A stretch of DNA of 64,000 bases from Candidatus Binataceae bacterium (GCA_035650475.1 DASRHP010000009.1:1-64000); one strand, 5' to 3'. Positions 47,833 to 57,471 are shown, numbered from the stretch's first letter. A program made the numbers and translations. Notes: generated by a model from the sequence alone, not told the origin.

Positions 47833-48465
47833 ATGGGAGCGGAAAAGGATCGCGAAGCGTGGGTCGAGCTGCCGAGCGAGCAGGAGATGCTCGCGTCATT
47901 CCCCGCCGACCATCCCTACAGCATCGGCGCCGGGCGGGTGCCGGCGATGGCGCGCCTGGTCGCGGCGCATCCGGGGATCGCTCCCTATTTTCAACGCTTG
48001 GTCGCGCGAATCATGTTCGGCGCGGGCGCGCTTGCGCGCGCCGAGCGCGAGATGGTTGCGGCGGTGGCAGCCGCCGCCCAGGATTGCCATTACTGAACCC
48101 AGTCCCACGCAGAGTTTCTGCGTGTCGAGGGCGGCGACTCCGAGCTGATCGAGGCGATCAAGGCCAGGCGATGGCGCGAGCTCAGGACGTTGAACGCGCG
48201 CGAGCGCGCGTTGTGCGCAGTGGCGGAGAAGCTCAGCGCCGAAGCGGTGCGGATGACCGAGGAGGACTGGAAACCGTTGCGCGAGTTGGGTTTCGACGAT
48301 CGCGCCTGCCTCGAAGTCGCGCACATCGTCGGGGTCTTCAACTACCTGACGCGGCTGGCTGACGGCTTCGGTCTGCGGCTCGATGCGCCGGTCGCCGAAG
48401 CGTCGCGCTCAAGGATTGCGCTGCGCCAGCCGCGCGCGGAGGGCGGCGCCGAGCGCCCGGGTTAA
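47833..48465 (+). CDS. AhpD-like peroxidase-related protein with CxxU: putative selenoprotein
   Basis: 210 residues if TGA at 48094-48096 is read as selenocysteine. The protein is a peroxidase-related member of the carboxymuconolactone decarboxylase/AhpD family: VPAMARLVAAHPGIAPYFQR at the N-terminus, then AAAQDCHY, the TGA, TQSHAEFLRVEGGDSELIE, and EVAHIVGVFNYLTRLADGFG. In relatives the redox motif is CxxC followed by xxxH. Here Cys85 is kept and residue 88, the second Cys, is TGA, so the motif becomes CHYU. The frame is intact on both sides, with no other damage. A SECIS-like hairpin lies at +10 to +28, and selA is in the same window. GGAGG 8 bases upstream sets ATG 47833. The alternative is a Cys-to-stop mutation. 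Confidence 0.8.
48106..48124 (+). promoter_or_regulatory. SECIS-like hairpin after in-frame TGA
   Basis: Arms CACGCAGA (48106-48113) and TCTGCGTG (48117-48124) form a perfect 8-bp stem with a GTT loop (or a 7-bp stem with AGTTT). The loop G is base 18 after the TGA, close to base 19-20 in E. coli fdhF, and loop G and U are the known SelB-contact features. Structure seen in the sequence; function inferred. Confidence 0.65.
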
Positions 48466-48508
48466 CGCGCTCCGGCTCCGCGGCCGCAACTGAAATGGAA
48501 GCGGAACG

Positions 48509-48536
48509 GCGAGGCCGAAGAGGGCTTCGGCCTCGC
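48509..48536. terminator. Hairpin between convergent genes
   Basis: A perfect 12-bp stem (48509-48520 and 48525-48536, loop AGGG) lies between the putative selenoprotein gene and the convergent HU gene, as expected for a shared terminator. No clear T-run follows on either strand. Confidence 0.5.
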
Positions 48537-48564
48537 GCCCCGTCAAAATCACAATCGCCCGCCT

Positions 48565-48846
48565 CTAGCGCGCGCCGAGCACCGCGTCCTTGAGCGACTT
48601 GGCGGGGGTGAAGCGCAGGCGGGTGCGCGCCGGAATCTTGATCTGTTCCCCGGTGGCCGGATTGCGGCCCATCCGCGCCTTGGTCTTGCGCTTGCGGAAA
48701 ATCCCCAGCCCCGCCAGGCGCAGCGAACCCTCTTTCTTGAGCTCGCGCACGACCAGGCCGGTGAGCTCCTCCAGCACGCTCTTGGCTTCCTTCTTCGAAA
48801 TTTTGACCTTGTCGGCGAGATGCGCCGCGACCTGCGACTGCGTCAT
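48565..48846 (-). CDS. HU/IHF-family DNA-binding protein
   Basis: 93 residues, the normal HU size. The N-terminal helices TQSQVAAHLADKVKISKKEA and VLEELTGLVVRELKKEG lead to the beta-arm region with RKRKTKARMGRNPATGEQIK then IPARTRLRFTPAKSLKDAV. The GRNPATGE segment is the conserved DNA-contacting arm with its intercalating Pro. Three ATGs follow AAGGAGG in direct succession; the third (48846) has the best spacing. It is a nucleoid protein and stands alone. The difference between HU and IHF subunits is not clear from sequence alone. Confidence 0.95.
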   Translation of the reverse strand: MTQSQVAAHLADKVKISKKEAKSVLEELTGLVVRELKKEGSLRLAGLGIFRKRKTKARMGRNPATGEQIKIPARTRLRFTPAKSLKDAVLGAR

Positions 48847-49069
48847 CATCATCCTCCTTGTCGGCGAGAGTGATTCCCGCAAGCAGAGCGTGAACCACGA
48901 TCACGCGTTTTGCAAGACACAGCCGCCCGAAAATGCGCGTATTTCTTAAGAACCACAACGATTTTTCAACAGCTCCTGCGCGCGCCCGTTGGGGCAGAAG
49001 CGTTTTTTGCAACCCCCGTTCAAAGCCGCCCGTCCCGTCGGGAATTTTGCAACCTGCGCTGGCCGGGCG

Positions 49070-49804
49070 CTAGTAACGAACCTCGACCAGGTAAAGTCCG
49101 GCGGCGGGCGCCGGCGCCGGCGCGAGCGCGCGCTCGCCGCGCGCGAGCAGCTTGGCAAGTGCTTCAGCGCTGTACTTCCCACGCCCGACTTCGGCCATCG
49201 CTGCCACCATCGTGCGCACCATGTGGCGCAAAAAGGCGGTCGCCTCGACGCGGTAGACGAGCAGGCTCGGCTCCGCGCGCCGCCACGCGCTGAATTCGAC
49301 GCGCCGCACCGTGGTTTTTTCTTCCGAGCCGAGCGAGCGAAAGGCGGCGAAATCGTGCTCACCGACGAAGACCCGCGCAGCCGCGTTCATCGCGTCGAGG
49401 TCGAGCGGCTCGCGCACATGCCATGCGTAGTTGCGCTCGAACACCGACGGCAGCGGCCGGTTGAGCACCCGATACTCGTAGATTCGCAGCCGCGCGTCGC
49501 GCCGCGGGTCGAAATTCTCAGCCACCTCGGCGGCCTCCAGCACCACGATATCCGCCGCCAGCATCGCGTTGAGCGCGCGCGCAAGCTCGGCCGGGTCAAA
49601 GCGCCGCGGCAGCCGCGCCGCCGCCACCTGTCCGCGCGCATGGACGCCGGCGTCGGTGCGGCCGGCGCCGCGCACGCGCACTGGCGCGCCGAAAATCCGC
49701 GCCAGCGCCTCCTCCAGGCGCGCCTGGATTGAATCCTGGCCGCTCTGGATCTGCCATCCGGAATAATTGCTGCCGTCGTATTCGAGCCGCAGACGGACCT
49801 GCAT
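49070..49804 (-). CDS. truA: tRNA pseudouridine(38-40) synthase
   Basis: 244 residues, typical TruA. It begins RLRLEYDGSNYSGWQIQSGQ; the catalytic Asp lies in GAGRTDAGVHARGQVAA; SIQARLEEALARIFG and FLRHMVRTMVAAMAEVGRGK are also conserved. It modifies uridines 38-40 in the anticodon stem of several tRNAs. It is the last gene of the leuA-leuB-asd-like run, 16 bp after the asd-like stop; the leuB-asd-truA arrangement is common in proteobacteria, so co-transcription is likely. Confidence 0.95.
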   Translation of the reverse strand: MQVRLRLEYDGSNYSGWQIQSGQDSIQARLEEALARIFGAPVRVRGAGRTDAGVHARGQVAAARLPRRFDPAELARALNAMLAADIVVLEAAEVAENFDPRRDARLRIYEYRVLNRPLPSVFERNYAWHVREPLDLDAMNAAARVFVGEHDFAAFRSLGSEEKTTVRRVEFSAWRRAEPSLLVYRVEATAFLRHMVRTMVAAMAEVGRGKYSAEALAKLLARGERALAPAPAPAAGLYLVEVRY

Positions 49805-49820
49805 CGTGGGCTGCGCCGGC

Positions 49821-50813
49821 CTAGGCCGCGCCGGGTGCCTCGGCCGCGGCGAGTTTCTCGGCTATCCACACCGCGTCGAGCGCGGCGAGGCGGGCGCTGT
49901 CGAATGCGCACCAGATCGCGGCGCCCGCGCCGTGCACGCTGAGCCTGACCAGTACGGCCTCCTGGCCGATCGCGTCGATCACGCTCGCCTTCGCCTCCTC
50001 GCTCTCCATCATCAGGATTCCCGGCGCGGCGCGTAGCCGCGCCGGCAGCTCGGCGGGCGCGGGCGGATCGGAAATCAGCACGGTCATCGCCGAGCCGTGC
50101 AGCACGGCGATAGTTACGGTCTCGACGAGCAGCCGGGGCGCCGCGTGCACGAGCGCAGCGGCTTGCGCGGATAGCGCGGCAGCGAGTTCGCCCGCGGGAT
50201 CTCCAGGTGACGCGTTGAAAGCGCGTTGCGGCTCGCCTTCCTCGAGGCTGTGCGCGCCGCTCAGCAGTGCGCCCGCCTCGCGCGCAACTTCCTCGACGCT
50301 CTGGCGCCCCTCGGCGCTGGCGCCGAGCATCACCGTCGCGCATACAGTGCGGTTTTGCGCGCCGGCCGCGCCGATAATCGTCGCGAGCACGTGGGCCGCG
50401 GGATGGGCGATCGCGACGGTTCTGCCGCGCGCTGCGATTTGCGCGATTGACTCGGGCGCCTCGAATCCGGGCGCCACCAGCGGAATCGCCGCCGACGGTG
50501 CGCGCGTCGCCGCGCTCAGGTCAACGAGCGCGGGTCCGGGCCGCGCGCGGATAATGTCCGCGGCGACGCTCGGTGGAACGGCGAGGAATGCGATATCGAA
50601 GTGCGCGAGCGCGGCGGGCTCGTCGAGTTCGGCGACGCGCTGCTCGCTGCCGTAGGCTTCGAGCGTCTGCGCGGCGCCGCGCGCGGTCGCATACAGCGCC
50701 AGTTCGGCGCAGGGCACTGCGCGCGCGTCGAGTAGCTCGACGATCTGGGTGCCGACTGCGCCGGTCGCGCCGACGACGGCGATTTTCACCTCGCGGCGGT
50801 GCGCCGCGGCCAT
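49821..50813 (-). CDS. Aspartate-semialdehyde dehydrogenase-like protein (USG-1 type)
   Basis: 330 residues with the Asd fold. The NADP-binding start is VKIAVVGATGAVGTQIVELL, then FDIAFLAVPPSVAADIIRAR. The catalytic site differs: where Asd has the motif GNPNCST with nucleophilic Cys, this protein reads IAHPAAHVLATIIGA. The later His of the GHS motif is also altered (VLHGSAMTVLI). So it is most likely a catalytically dead homologue like USG-1, and the true asd would be elsewhere. It lies 2 bp after leuB and 16 bp before truA, the position of asd/usg genes in proteobacterial leuB-asd-usg-truA clusters. Confidence 0.85.
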   Translation of the reverse strand: MAAAHRREVKIAVVGATGAVGTQIVELLDARAVPCAELALYATARGAAQTLEAYGSEQRVAELDEPAALAHFDIAFLAVPPSVAADIIRARPGPALVDLSAATRAPSAAIPLVAPGFEAPESIAQIAARGRTVAIAHPAAHVLATIIGAAGAQNRTVCATVMLGASAEGRQSVEEVAREAGALLSGAHSLEEGEPQRAFNASPGDPAGELAAALSAQAAALVHAAPRLLVETVTIAVLHGSAMTVLISDPPAPAELPARLRAAPGILMMESEEAKASVIDAIGQEAVLVRLSVHGAGAAIWCAFDSARLAALDAVWIAEKLAAAEAPGAA

Positions 50814-50815
50814 AC

Positions 50816-51922
50816 CTACGCTTCCGTGGCCTCGAGCCGTTCGCGCACCAGCCGACCCATCGCCTTGCAGCCGACAGTTTTGGTCCCGGCGCCGCCGCCC
50901 AGATCGCGCGTGCGATAGCCCTCGCGCACCACCGCCTCGACCGCCTGCGCGATCGTTTCGGCCTCGGCACGCATCCCGAGCGAATGCTCGAGCAACATCG
51001 CGGCCGAGAGGATGGCGGCGAGCGGATTGGCTTCGTCGCGGCCGGCGATGTCGGGCGCGCTGCCGTGGATCGGCTCGAACAGCCCGACCCGGCATCCCGC
51101 GCCGTTGAGCTCGTCGCCCAGCGAGGCCGACGGCAGCAGACCCATCGAACCCGCCAGCACCGACGCCTCGTCGGTCAGGATGTCGCCGAACATGTTCTCG
51201 GTGACGACGACGTCGAAGTCGCGTGGGCGGCGGATCAGATGCATCGCCATCGAATCAACGAGTTGGTTCTCGAAGGTGACGTCGGTGTACTCGGAAGCGA
51301 GCTCGCTTGCGATTTCGCGCCACAGGCGCGAGGTCGCAAGGATGTTGGCTTTGTCCACCGAGGTCAGGCGCTTGCGCCGGTTGCGCGCCAGTTCGAAGCC
51401 GTAGCGCAGGACACGCGTGATCTCCTCTTCGTTGTACGTGCAGGTATCGACCGCCTCGCGCTGGTCGCCGTGCATCCGCCGCTCGGATGGCTTGCCGTAG
51501 TAGATGCCTCCCGTCAGCTCGCGGATCACGACCAGGTCGACGCCGTTGACGATTTCCTGGCGCAGCGGCGAGGCCGCGGTCAGCTCCTTGATCGCCTTGA
51601 CCGGGCGCACGTTGGCGAACAGGCCGAGCTCCTTGCGCAGGGTCAGCAGCGCTTGCTCGGGGCGCTGGTCGGCTCTGGGGTTGTCCCACTTGGGGCCGCC
51701 GACCGCGCCGAGGAGGATGGCGTCGCTGTCGCGCGCTTGTTTGAGCACGTCGTCGGGCAGCGGGGTGCCAAACTGGTCAAGCGCATGACCGCCGACGGGT
51801 GCTTCCTTGAACTCGAGCGCGAGCGCGGCGTTACGCGCGACGATCTTGAGCACCTGCAAGGCCTCGCCCACGACTTCGGGGCCGATACCGTCACCCTTGA
51901 GAACCAGAATCTTGTAGGCCAT
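50816..51922 (-). CDS. leuB: 3-isopropylmalate dehydrogenase
   Basis: 368 residues, normal LeuB length. Landmarks are ILVLKGDGIGPEVVGEALQV, GAVGGPKWDNPRADQRPEQA, the substrate loop FANVRPVKAIKELTAASPLR, ELTGGIYYGKPSERRMHGDQ, and the NAD-binding EPIHGSAPDIAGRDEANPLA. It performs the third specific step of leucine synthesis. leuC and leuD, which encode isopropylmalate isomerase, are not between leuA and leuB here. It starts 240 bp after leuA, with no obvious promoter or terminator between, so it may depend on the leuA attenuator. Confidence 0.96.
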   Translation of the reverse strand: MAYKILVLKGDGIGPEVVGEALQVLKIVARNAALALEFKEAPVGGHALDQFGTPLPDDVLKQARDSDAILLGAVGGPKWDNPRADQRPEQALLTLRKELGLFANVRPVKAIKELTAASPLRQEIVNGVDLVVIRELTGGIYYGKPSERRMHGDQREAVDTCTYNEEEITRVLRYGFELARNRRKRLTSVDKANILATSRLWREIASELASEYTDVTFENQLVDSMAMHLIRRPRDFDVVVTENMFGDILTDEASVLAGSMGLLPSASLGDELNGAGCRVGLFEPIHGSAPDIAGRDEANPLAAILSAAMLLEHSLGMRAEAETIAQAVEAVVREGYRTRDLGGGAGTKTVGCKAMGRLVRERLEATEA

Positions 51923-52162
51923 CTAAATTTGCGCAGTAACGGCCGCGAAAGTGCGGTCCGTGTAGAGCCAGGTCGGTTGAGCGCGGTCAGGAGCGGTGCG
52001 CGGCGACACAACCAGCGGTTGGCGGCTCTTGCGGCGGCGCGCTCTTCCCCCTTCTTTCAATCCTCGCGGCGTGCGGCGCACCGACGTGCGCCGCTCGACG
52101 CCATAAGCACTTAGCCCAACGCCACTGCCGCGGCAAGCCCTGCGCCGCTTGGCGCGGTCCGC

Positions 52163-53743
<1,581 letters not shown>

Positions 53744-53811
53744 CGGCGTCTCTCTCCCCTCTCGACGTCCCGGCTGCGCGGGCCTCGTGCCGCACGACGC
53801 GCAAATAAGAA

Positions 53812-53852
53812 AACGCCCCGGGCGGCCTGTTTGGCCCATCGCCCGGGGCGTT
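53812..53852 (-). terminator. leuA attenuator terminator
   Basis: A perfect 13-bp stem (arms 53812-53824 and 53840-53852) encloses a 15-base loop that itself has a GCC/GGC pairing. Read on the minus strand it is followed by TTTTCTTATTT, an intrinsic terminator 70 bases before leuA. It lies just after a Leu-rich leader peptide, so it fits a ribosome-controlled attenuator. Confidence 0.85.
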
Positions 53853-53860
53853 CGCTTCAA

Positions 53861-53885
53861 GCTTTAAAGTCGCTGCGCTTTAAGC
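53861..53885 (-). promoter_or_regulatory. Pause hairpin of the leu leader
   Basis: GCTTTAAAG (53861-53869) and CTTTAAGC (53878-53885) pair with one bulged base and overlap the leader-peptide stop codon. In classical leu/his leaders such a 1:2 hairpin pauses RNA polymerase and competes with the antiterminator. I did not find the 2:3 antiterminator clearly. Confidence 0.5.
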
Positions 53886-53969
53886 CTGCTCGGCGACGCT
53901 CCCGGCGTGGGCCCCAATAAGGCCCAGGCTAAGCAGCAGTCCGAGCAGCAGAGTCAACGTCAGCGACAT
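53880..53969 (-). CDS. leuL: Leucine leader peptide
   Basis: 29 residues, MSLTLTLLLGLLLSLGLI, followed by GAHAGSVAEQA. Ten of the first seventeen residues are Leu, in runs of three, so a ribosome would stall here when charged tRNA-Leu is scarce. It sits 46 bases after pssA ends and its stop is inside the pause hairpin, 28 bases before the terminator stem. A promoter (TTGACG, 17 bases, TAAGAT) ends 7 bases before its ATG, so transcription should start at or within a base or two of the start codon: a leaderless leader peptide. I am confident of its role because of position, composition and the terminator; the leaderless point is inference. Confidence 0.85.
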   Translation of the reverse strand: MSLTLTLLLGLLLSLGLIGAHAGSVAEQA

Positions 53970-53976
53970 GCCCCGT

Positions 53977-54005
53977 ATCTTAAACGCCACTCGCCGGAGC
54001 GTCAA
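53977..54005 (-). promoter_or_regulatory. Promoter of leuL-leuA
   Basis: On the minus strand, TTGACG (54005-54000) and TAAGAT (53982-53977) are separated by exactly 17 bases. Transcription would start near 53970, immediately at the leuL ATG. It lies in the 46-base gap between pssA and leuL, so leuA can be expressed separately from the upstream operon. Confidence 0.65.
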
Positions 54006-54015
54006 GGTGCCCGGC

Positions 54016-54939
54016 TTAGCGGCCCTGAGGTGGCGAGGACAAATCGCCCGTGGCGCGGGACGAGCGCTGCGGCGACTTGCGCGACGGCGGTGGCGCCACC
54101 GTAGCATTGCTCTCGCCCATCGGGCGCAGCATCGGGGCCATCGCCTGCGTCCGCTCGCCGCGCATCAGCAGGTACGGCCCCGAGACGACGTAGGCGGTCG
54201 CCAGCAGGAAGGCGGTGAACTGCGGCATTGCGAACAGGAACGCCAACAGGACCAGCATCGCCACCACCCACTCGACCGCCGCGCGCTGGCGCAGGTTGAC
54301 GGTCTTGAAGCTGGGGTAGGGCACGCGCGAGATCATCAGGCCGGCGAGTGCGACGGTCAGCGGTGCCATCAGCGTGCACAGCGCGCGCGGCGAGTTGAGC
54401 TCGAAGTAGCTGTAGGCGAGCACCAGCCCCGCGATCATCACCGCCGCGCCCGGCACCGGCAGGCCGACGAAGCGTCGCTTGTCCACGTTCGCGGTCTGCA
54501 CGTTGAAGCGCGCCAGCCGCAGCGCCGCGCAGATGACGTACACGCCCGCGATCACAACACCCCACGCGCCGAGCAGCCGCAGCGACCAGCAATAGGCGAC
54601 GCCGGCCGGCGCCACGCCGAAGGCGACCACGTCGGAGAGGCTGTCGTACTCGACGCCGAAGGCGCTGGAGGTGCGCGACAGCCGCGCGACGCGTCCGTCG
54701 AGCCCGTCGCAGATGAACGCGATGAAGATCATCACGGCCGCGAGCTCGAAATGCGCGTTGATCGCCGAGACCAGGGCGAAGAAGCCCGAGAGCAGGCCGA
54801 GCGAGGTGATCGAGGCGGGGACGAGGAAAACGCCGCGGCGCAGTGGCGCGACCACCCGCTCGCGCTGCTCTTCAAGGCGGCCCGAGATGAGCTTCATCCG
54901 CGGGCGGCGGCGCGGACGATTACCTTCCGTCCGGTTCAT
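54016..54939 (-). CDS. pssA: CDP-diacylglycerol--serine O-phosphatidyltransferase
   Basis: 307 residues with about eight membrane segments. The CDP-alcohol phosphatidyltransferase signature DG-x2-AR-x8-G-x3-D-x3-D is seen as DGLDGRVARLSRTSSAFG then VEYDSLSD near residue 86. FLVPASITSLGLLSGFFALV precedes it and RFVGLPVPGAAVMIAG follows. It makes phosphatidylserine at the inner membrane. A long polar tail (about residues 260-307) is Pro/Ser/Arg-rich. The ATG overlaps the psd stop by four bases, so the two steps of phosphatidylethanolamine synthesis are translationally coupled. The start is set at 54939 for that reason. Confidence 0.93.
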   Translation of the reverse strand: MNRTEGNRPRRRPRMKLISGRLEEQRERVVAPLRRGVFLVPASITSLGLLSGFFALVSAINAHFELAAVMIFIAFICDGLDGRVARLSRTSSAFGVEYDSLSDVVAFGVAPAGVAYCWSLRLLGAWGVVIAGVYVICAALRLARFNVQTANVDKRRFVGLPVPGAAVMIAGLVLAYSYFELNSPRALCTLMAPLTVALAGLMISRVPYPSFKTVNLRQRAAVEWVVAMLVLLAFLFAMPQFTAFLLATAYVVSGPYLLMRGERTQAMAPMLRPMGESNATVAPPPSRKSPQRSSRATGDLSSPPQGR

Positions 54940-55631
54940 TGGCCGAGCTCTCCGATCACGCTTTCGCCCGCGCGCACGCGATCGCCGACCCGGACCGTCG
55001 CCCGGTAGCCGGACGGCAGAAAATGATCGACGCGGCTGCCGAACATGATAAGGCCGATGCGGTCGCCGCAACGCACGCTGTCGTGCGGACCGACGCGGCA
55101 TACGATGCGGCGCGCCAGGTAGCCCGCAATCTGCATCATCGCATGGCGCCGCCCGCGCCGGTCGGCGAACACGATCAGGTTGCGCTCGTTATGCTCGCTG
55201 GCGTGGTCGCGGAAGGCGGCGTGAAAGGCGCCCGGGGTGTGCCGCACGCTGACCACCTCGCCGTCCACCGGCGCGCGGTTGACGTGCACGTTGAGCGGCG
55301 ACATGAAAACCGACACCCGCTGGCAGCGTTCGCCCGCCGCCGCGCCCGGAAGCTCGGCCTCGGCGATGTCGCTCACGGTGCCGTCGGCGCCCGAAAGCAC
55401 GACGTGCTCGGAGGCGGCCGTGGCCGAGCGCTCGGGGTCGCGGAAGAAGGCGGCGCACGCGGCGCCGGCGGCAATAACGATCGCGCCTGGCCAGCGCCAT
55501 CCCAGGACAATCATCAAAACCCCAAGCGCCAGCAGCGCGGCCGAGATCATGACGCCCTCGGCGGCGATTCTGACCGCCTTGCCGACGCGCCAGGCCCAGC
55601 CGGCAGCCCCCGATGCGAGCGTCTGGTTCAA
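54936..55631 (-). CDS. psd: Phosphatidylserine decarboxylase proenzyme
   Basis: 231 residues, the short PSD type. A hydrophobic N-terminus (ISAALLALGVLMIVLGWRW) anchors it. FFRDPERSATAASEHVVLSG, FMSPLNVHVNRAPVDGEVVS and HNERNLIVFADRRGRR are family blocks, and the self-cleavage site that forms the pyruvoyl group is LIMFGSRVDHFLP. It turns phosphatidylserine into phosphatidylethanolamine. The start is set at TTG 55631 because AGGAG lies 10 bases upstream at the ilvC stop; ATG 55688 would overlap ilvC by 43 bases, and ATG 55550 would cut the membrane anchor. Coupled to pssA by a four-base overlap. Confidence 0.9.
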   Translation of the reverse strand: MNQTLASGAAGWAWRVGKAVRIAAEGVMISAALLALGVLMIVLGWRWPGAIVIAAGAACAAFFRDPERSATAASEHVVLSGADGTVSDIAEAELPGAAAGERCQRVSVFMSPLNVHVNRAPVDGEVVSVRHTPGAFHAAFRDHASEHNERNLIVFADRRGRRHAMMQIAGYLARRIVCRVGPHDSVRCGDRIGLIMFGSRVDHFLPSGYRATVRVGDRVRAGESVIGELGQ

Positions 55632-55645
55632 GAAAACAACGCTCC

Positions 55646-56662
55646 TCAGTTTCTGCTCTTGTCCACCAGCCGGTCGCTGGCGAGCCACGGCATGAACGAG
55701 CGCAGCCGACGGCCGACCTCCTCGAGCGGATGCTTTTCAGCCTCCTTACGCAGCTCGCGAAAGCGCGGCAGCCCAGCGCGATACTCGGAGATCCATTCGT
55801 TGGCGAACTTGCCCGACTGGATGTCGGCAAGGATCTGCTTCATCGCCTCGCGCGAGGCTGGGCCAACCACCTTCTTGCCGCGGGTCATGTCGCCGTACTC
55901 GGCGGTGTTGCTGATCGAATAGCGCATGTTGGCGATGCCGCCCTCGTAGATGAGGTCCACGATCAGCTTGACCTCGTGGACGCACTCGAAGTAGGCCATC
56001 TCGGGCGCGTAACCGGCGGCGACCAAGGTCTCGAAGCCGGCGCGGATAAGCTCGGTCAATCCGCCGCAAAGCACCGATTGCTCGCCGAAGAGGTCGGTTT
56101 CGGTTTCCTCGCGGAAAGTGGTTTCGATAATCGCCGCGCGCCCGCCGCCGATCGCCGCGCCGTAGGCCAGCCCGATCTCCTTGGTGTCGCGCGAGGGATC
56201 CTGCTCGACCGCGAGCAGGCAGGGCACGCCGCGCCCCTTGACGTACTCCGAGCGCACCAGATGGCCGGGGCCCTTGGGCGCGATCATGAAGACGTTCACG
56301 CCCGCCGCCGGCTTGATGAACTTGAAATGGATGTTGAAGCCGTGGCCGAAGGCGAGATACTTGCCCGCGGTCAGATGGGGAGCGACTTCGGCGCTGTAGA
56401 TGTCGGCGCCCATCTCGTCCGGCACCAGCATCATCACGATGTCGGCCTGGCGCGCGGCCTCGGCGGTGTCGAACACCGGCAGGCCCTGTTTGGCGGCCTT
56501 CTCCCACGAGGGGCTGCCCTTGCGCAGGCCCACTCGCACGTCCATCCCGCTGTCGCGCAGGTTGAGCGCATGGGCATGGCCCTGGCTGCCGAAGCCAAGG
56601 ATGGCGATCTTGTGGGGGCGCAGCCGGCTGAGATCGGCGTCGCGATCATAATAGACCTGCAT
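55646..56662 (-). CDS. ilvC: Ketol-acid reductoisomerase
   Basis: 338 residues, the short class I form. The N-terminal Rossmann domain has [20 protein letters not shown], with [19 protein letters not shown] next. Later [20 protein letters not shown] and [20 protein letters not shown] follow. The knotted C-terminal domain carries the magnesium ligands in [20 protein letters not shown] and [19 protein letters not shown]. It converts acetolactate to dihydroxyisovalerate in valine, leucine and isoleucine synthesis, using NADPH. It lies 9 bp after ilvN and 14 bp before psd, in the same run. Confidence 0.97.
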   Translation of the reverse strand: MQVYYDRDADLSRLRPHKIAILGFGSQGHAHALNLRDSGMDVRVGLRKGSPSWEKAAKQGLPVFDTAEAARQADIVMMLVPDEMGADIYSAEVAPHLTAGKYLAFGHGFNIHFKFIKPAAGVNVFMIAPKGPGHLVRSEYVKGRGVPCLLAVEQDPSRDTKEIGLAYGAAIGGGRAAIIETTFREETETDLFGEQSVLCGGLTELIRAGFETLVAAGYAPEMAYFECVHEVKLIVDLIYEGGIANMRYSISNTAEYGDMTRGKKVVGPASREAMKQILADIQSGKFANEWISEYRAGLPRFRELRKEAEKHPLEEVGRRLRSFMPWLASDRLVDKSRN

Positions 56663-56671
56663 GGCAGTCTC

Positions 56672-57196
56672 CTAAGTGGTTTCGCGCGCGGAGGCGCGAT
56701 GGTTGGTCTCGTGCTGCACCGCGCGGGCCATCGCGATCTTGCCCGAGCGCACGACCTCTTTGATCCCGAGCGGGCGCACCAGCGCGATGAAGGCCTTGAT
56801 CTTGTCCTCGTCGCCGGTGATCTCGACCGTCACCGAGCGCGGCCCGATATCGACCACGTGGGCGCGGAAGGCGGCGACGATCGAGTCGAGCTCGGCGCGC
56901 GTGCGCTCCTCCACCGCCACCTTCACCATCACCATCTCGCGCTCGATGATGCTGGTGTCCTTGAAGTCGATGACCTTGATCACCGAAACGAGCTTGTTGA
57001 GCTGCTTGTTGATCTGCTCGAGCACCTGCTCGTCGCCGCTGGTGACGAGCACGATGCGCGAGACGGTGGGGTCGAGCGGGTCTTCGTTGACGGTCAGCGA
57101 CTGGATGTTGAAACCGCGGCTGGAGAACAGCCCGGCCACTCGCGACAGCACGCCGAATTCGTTTTCGACCAGGACCGAGATGGTATGGCTTGGCAT
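56672..57196 (-). CDS. ilvN: Acetolactate synthase small subunit
   Basis: 174 residues. The N-terminal ACT domain is TISVLVENEFGVLSRVAGLF then RGFNIQSLTVNEDPLDPTVS. The C-terminal half (residues 85-165) carries MVKVAVEERTRAELDSIVAA and RSVTVEITGDEDKIKAFIAL. It activates the catalytic subunit and gives valine feedback. The large subunit IlvB, usually directly upstream, is absent: the upstream gene is the DUF465 protein, 44 bp away. So the catalytic subunit must be elsewhere. The ilvN-ilvC gap is 9 bp. Confidence 0.94.
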   Translation of the reverse strand: MPSHTISVLVENEFGVLSRVAGLFSSRGFNIQSLTVNEDPLDPTVSRIVLVTSGDEQVLEQINKQLNKLVSVIKVIDFKDTSIIEREMVMVKVAVEERTRAELDSIVAAFRAHVVDIGPRSVTVEITGDEDKIKAFIALVRPLGIKEVVRSGKIAMARAVQHETNHRASARETT

Positions 57197-57240
57197 CAGT
57201 GGGTGATGGCCCGCGCGCGCCCCCGGGGCGCGCCGCGAGC

Positions 57241-57471
57241 CTAGGGCGCCTCGTGCTGATGGCGATGCAGGATCGCCATGATGCGATCCTTGGAGGCCAG
57301 TTTCAGCTTCTGAATCCTTTTCTTTTCCAGTTCCTCGTCGGTTGTCAGATAGAGCTTGTTGCGGAACGACTCGAGCCGGTGTTTGAGCTCGTTGTGCTCC
57401 TCGTACGCCGTCCTTAGTTCTTCGTCATAGGGCGCATACTGAAGGATGAGTTCTTCTTCCTTCCGCTCCAT
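57241..57471 (-). CDS. DUF465/YdcH-like small coiled-coil protein
   Basis: 76 residues. It has the DUF465 profile: DEELRTAYEEHNELKHRLE, then LTTDEELEKKRIQKLKLASK and DRIMAILHRHQ. The protein is a helical hairpin of unknown function found in proteobacteria. Its start overlaps the 3' end of tsaB by 58 bases in another frame, and ilvN follows after 44 bases, so it is embedded in the operon. Family is certain enough; function unknown. Confidence 0.88.
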   Translation of the reverse strand: MERKEEELILQYAPYDEELRTAYEEHNELKHRLESFRNKLYLTTDEELEKKRIQKLKLASKDRIMAILHRHQHEAP

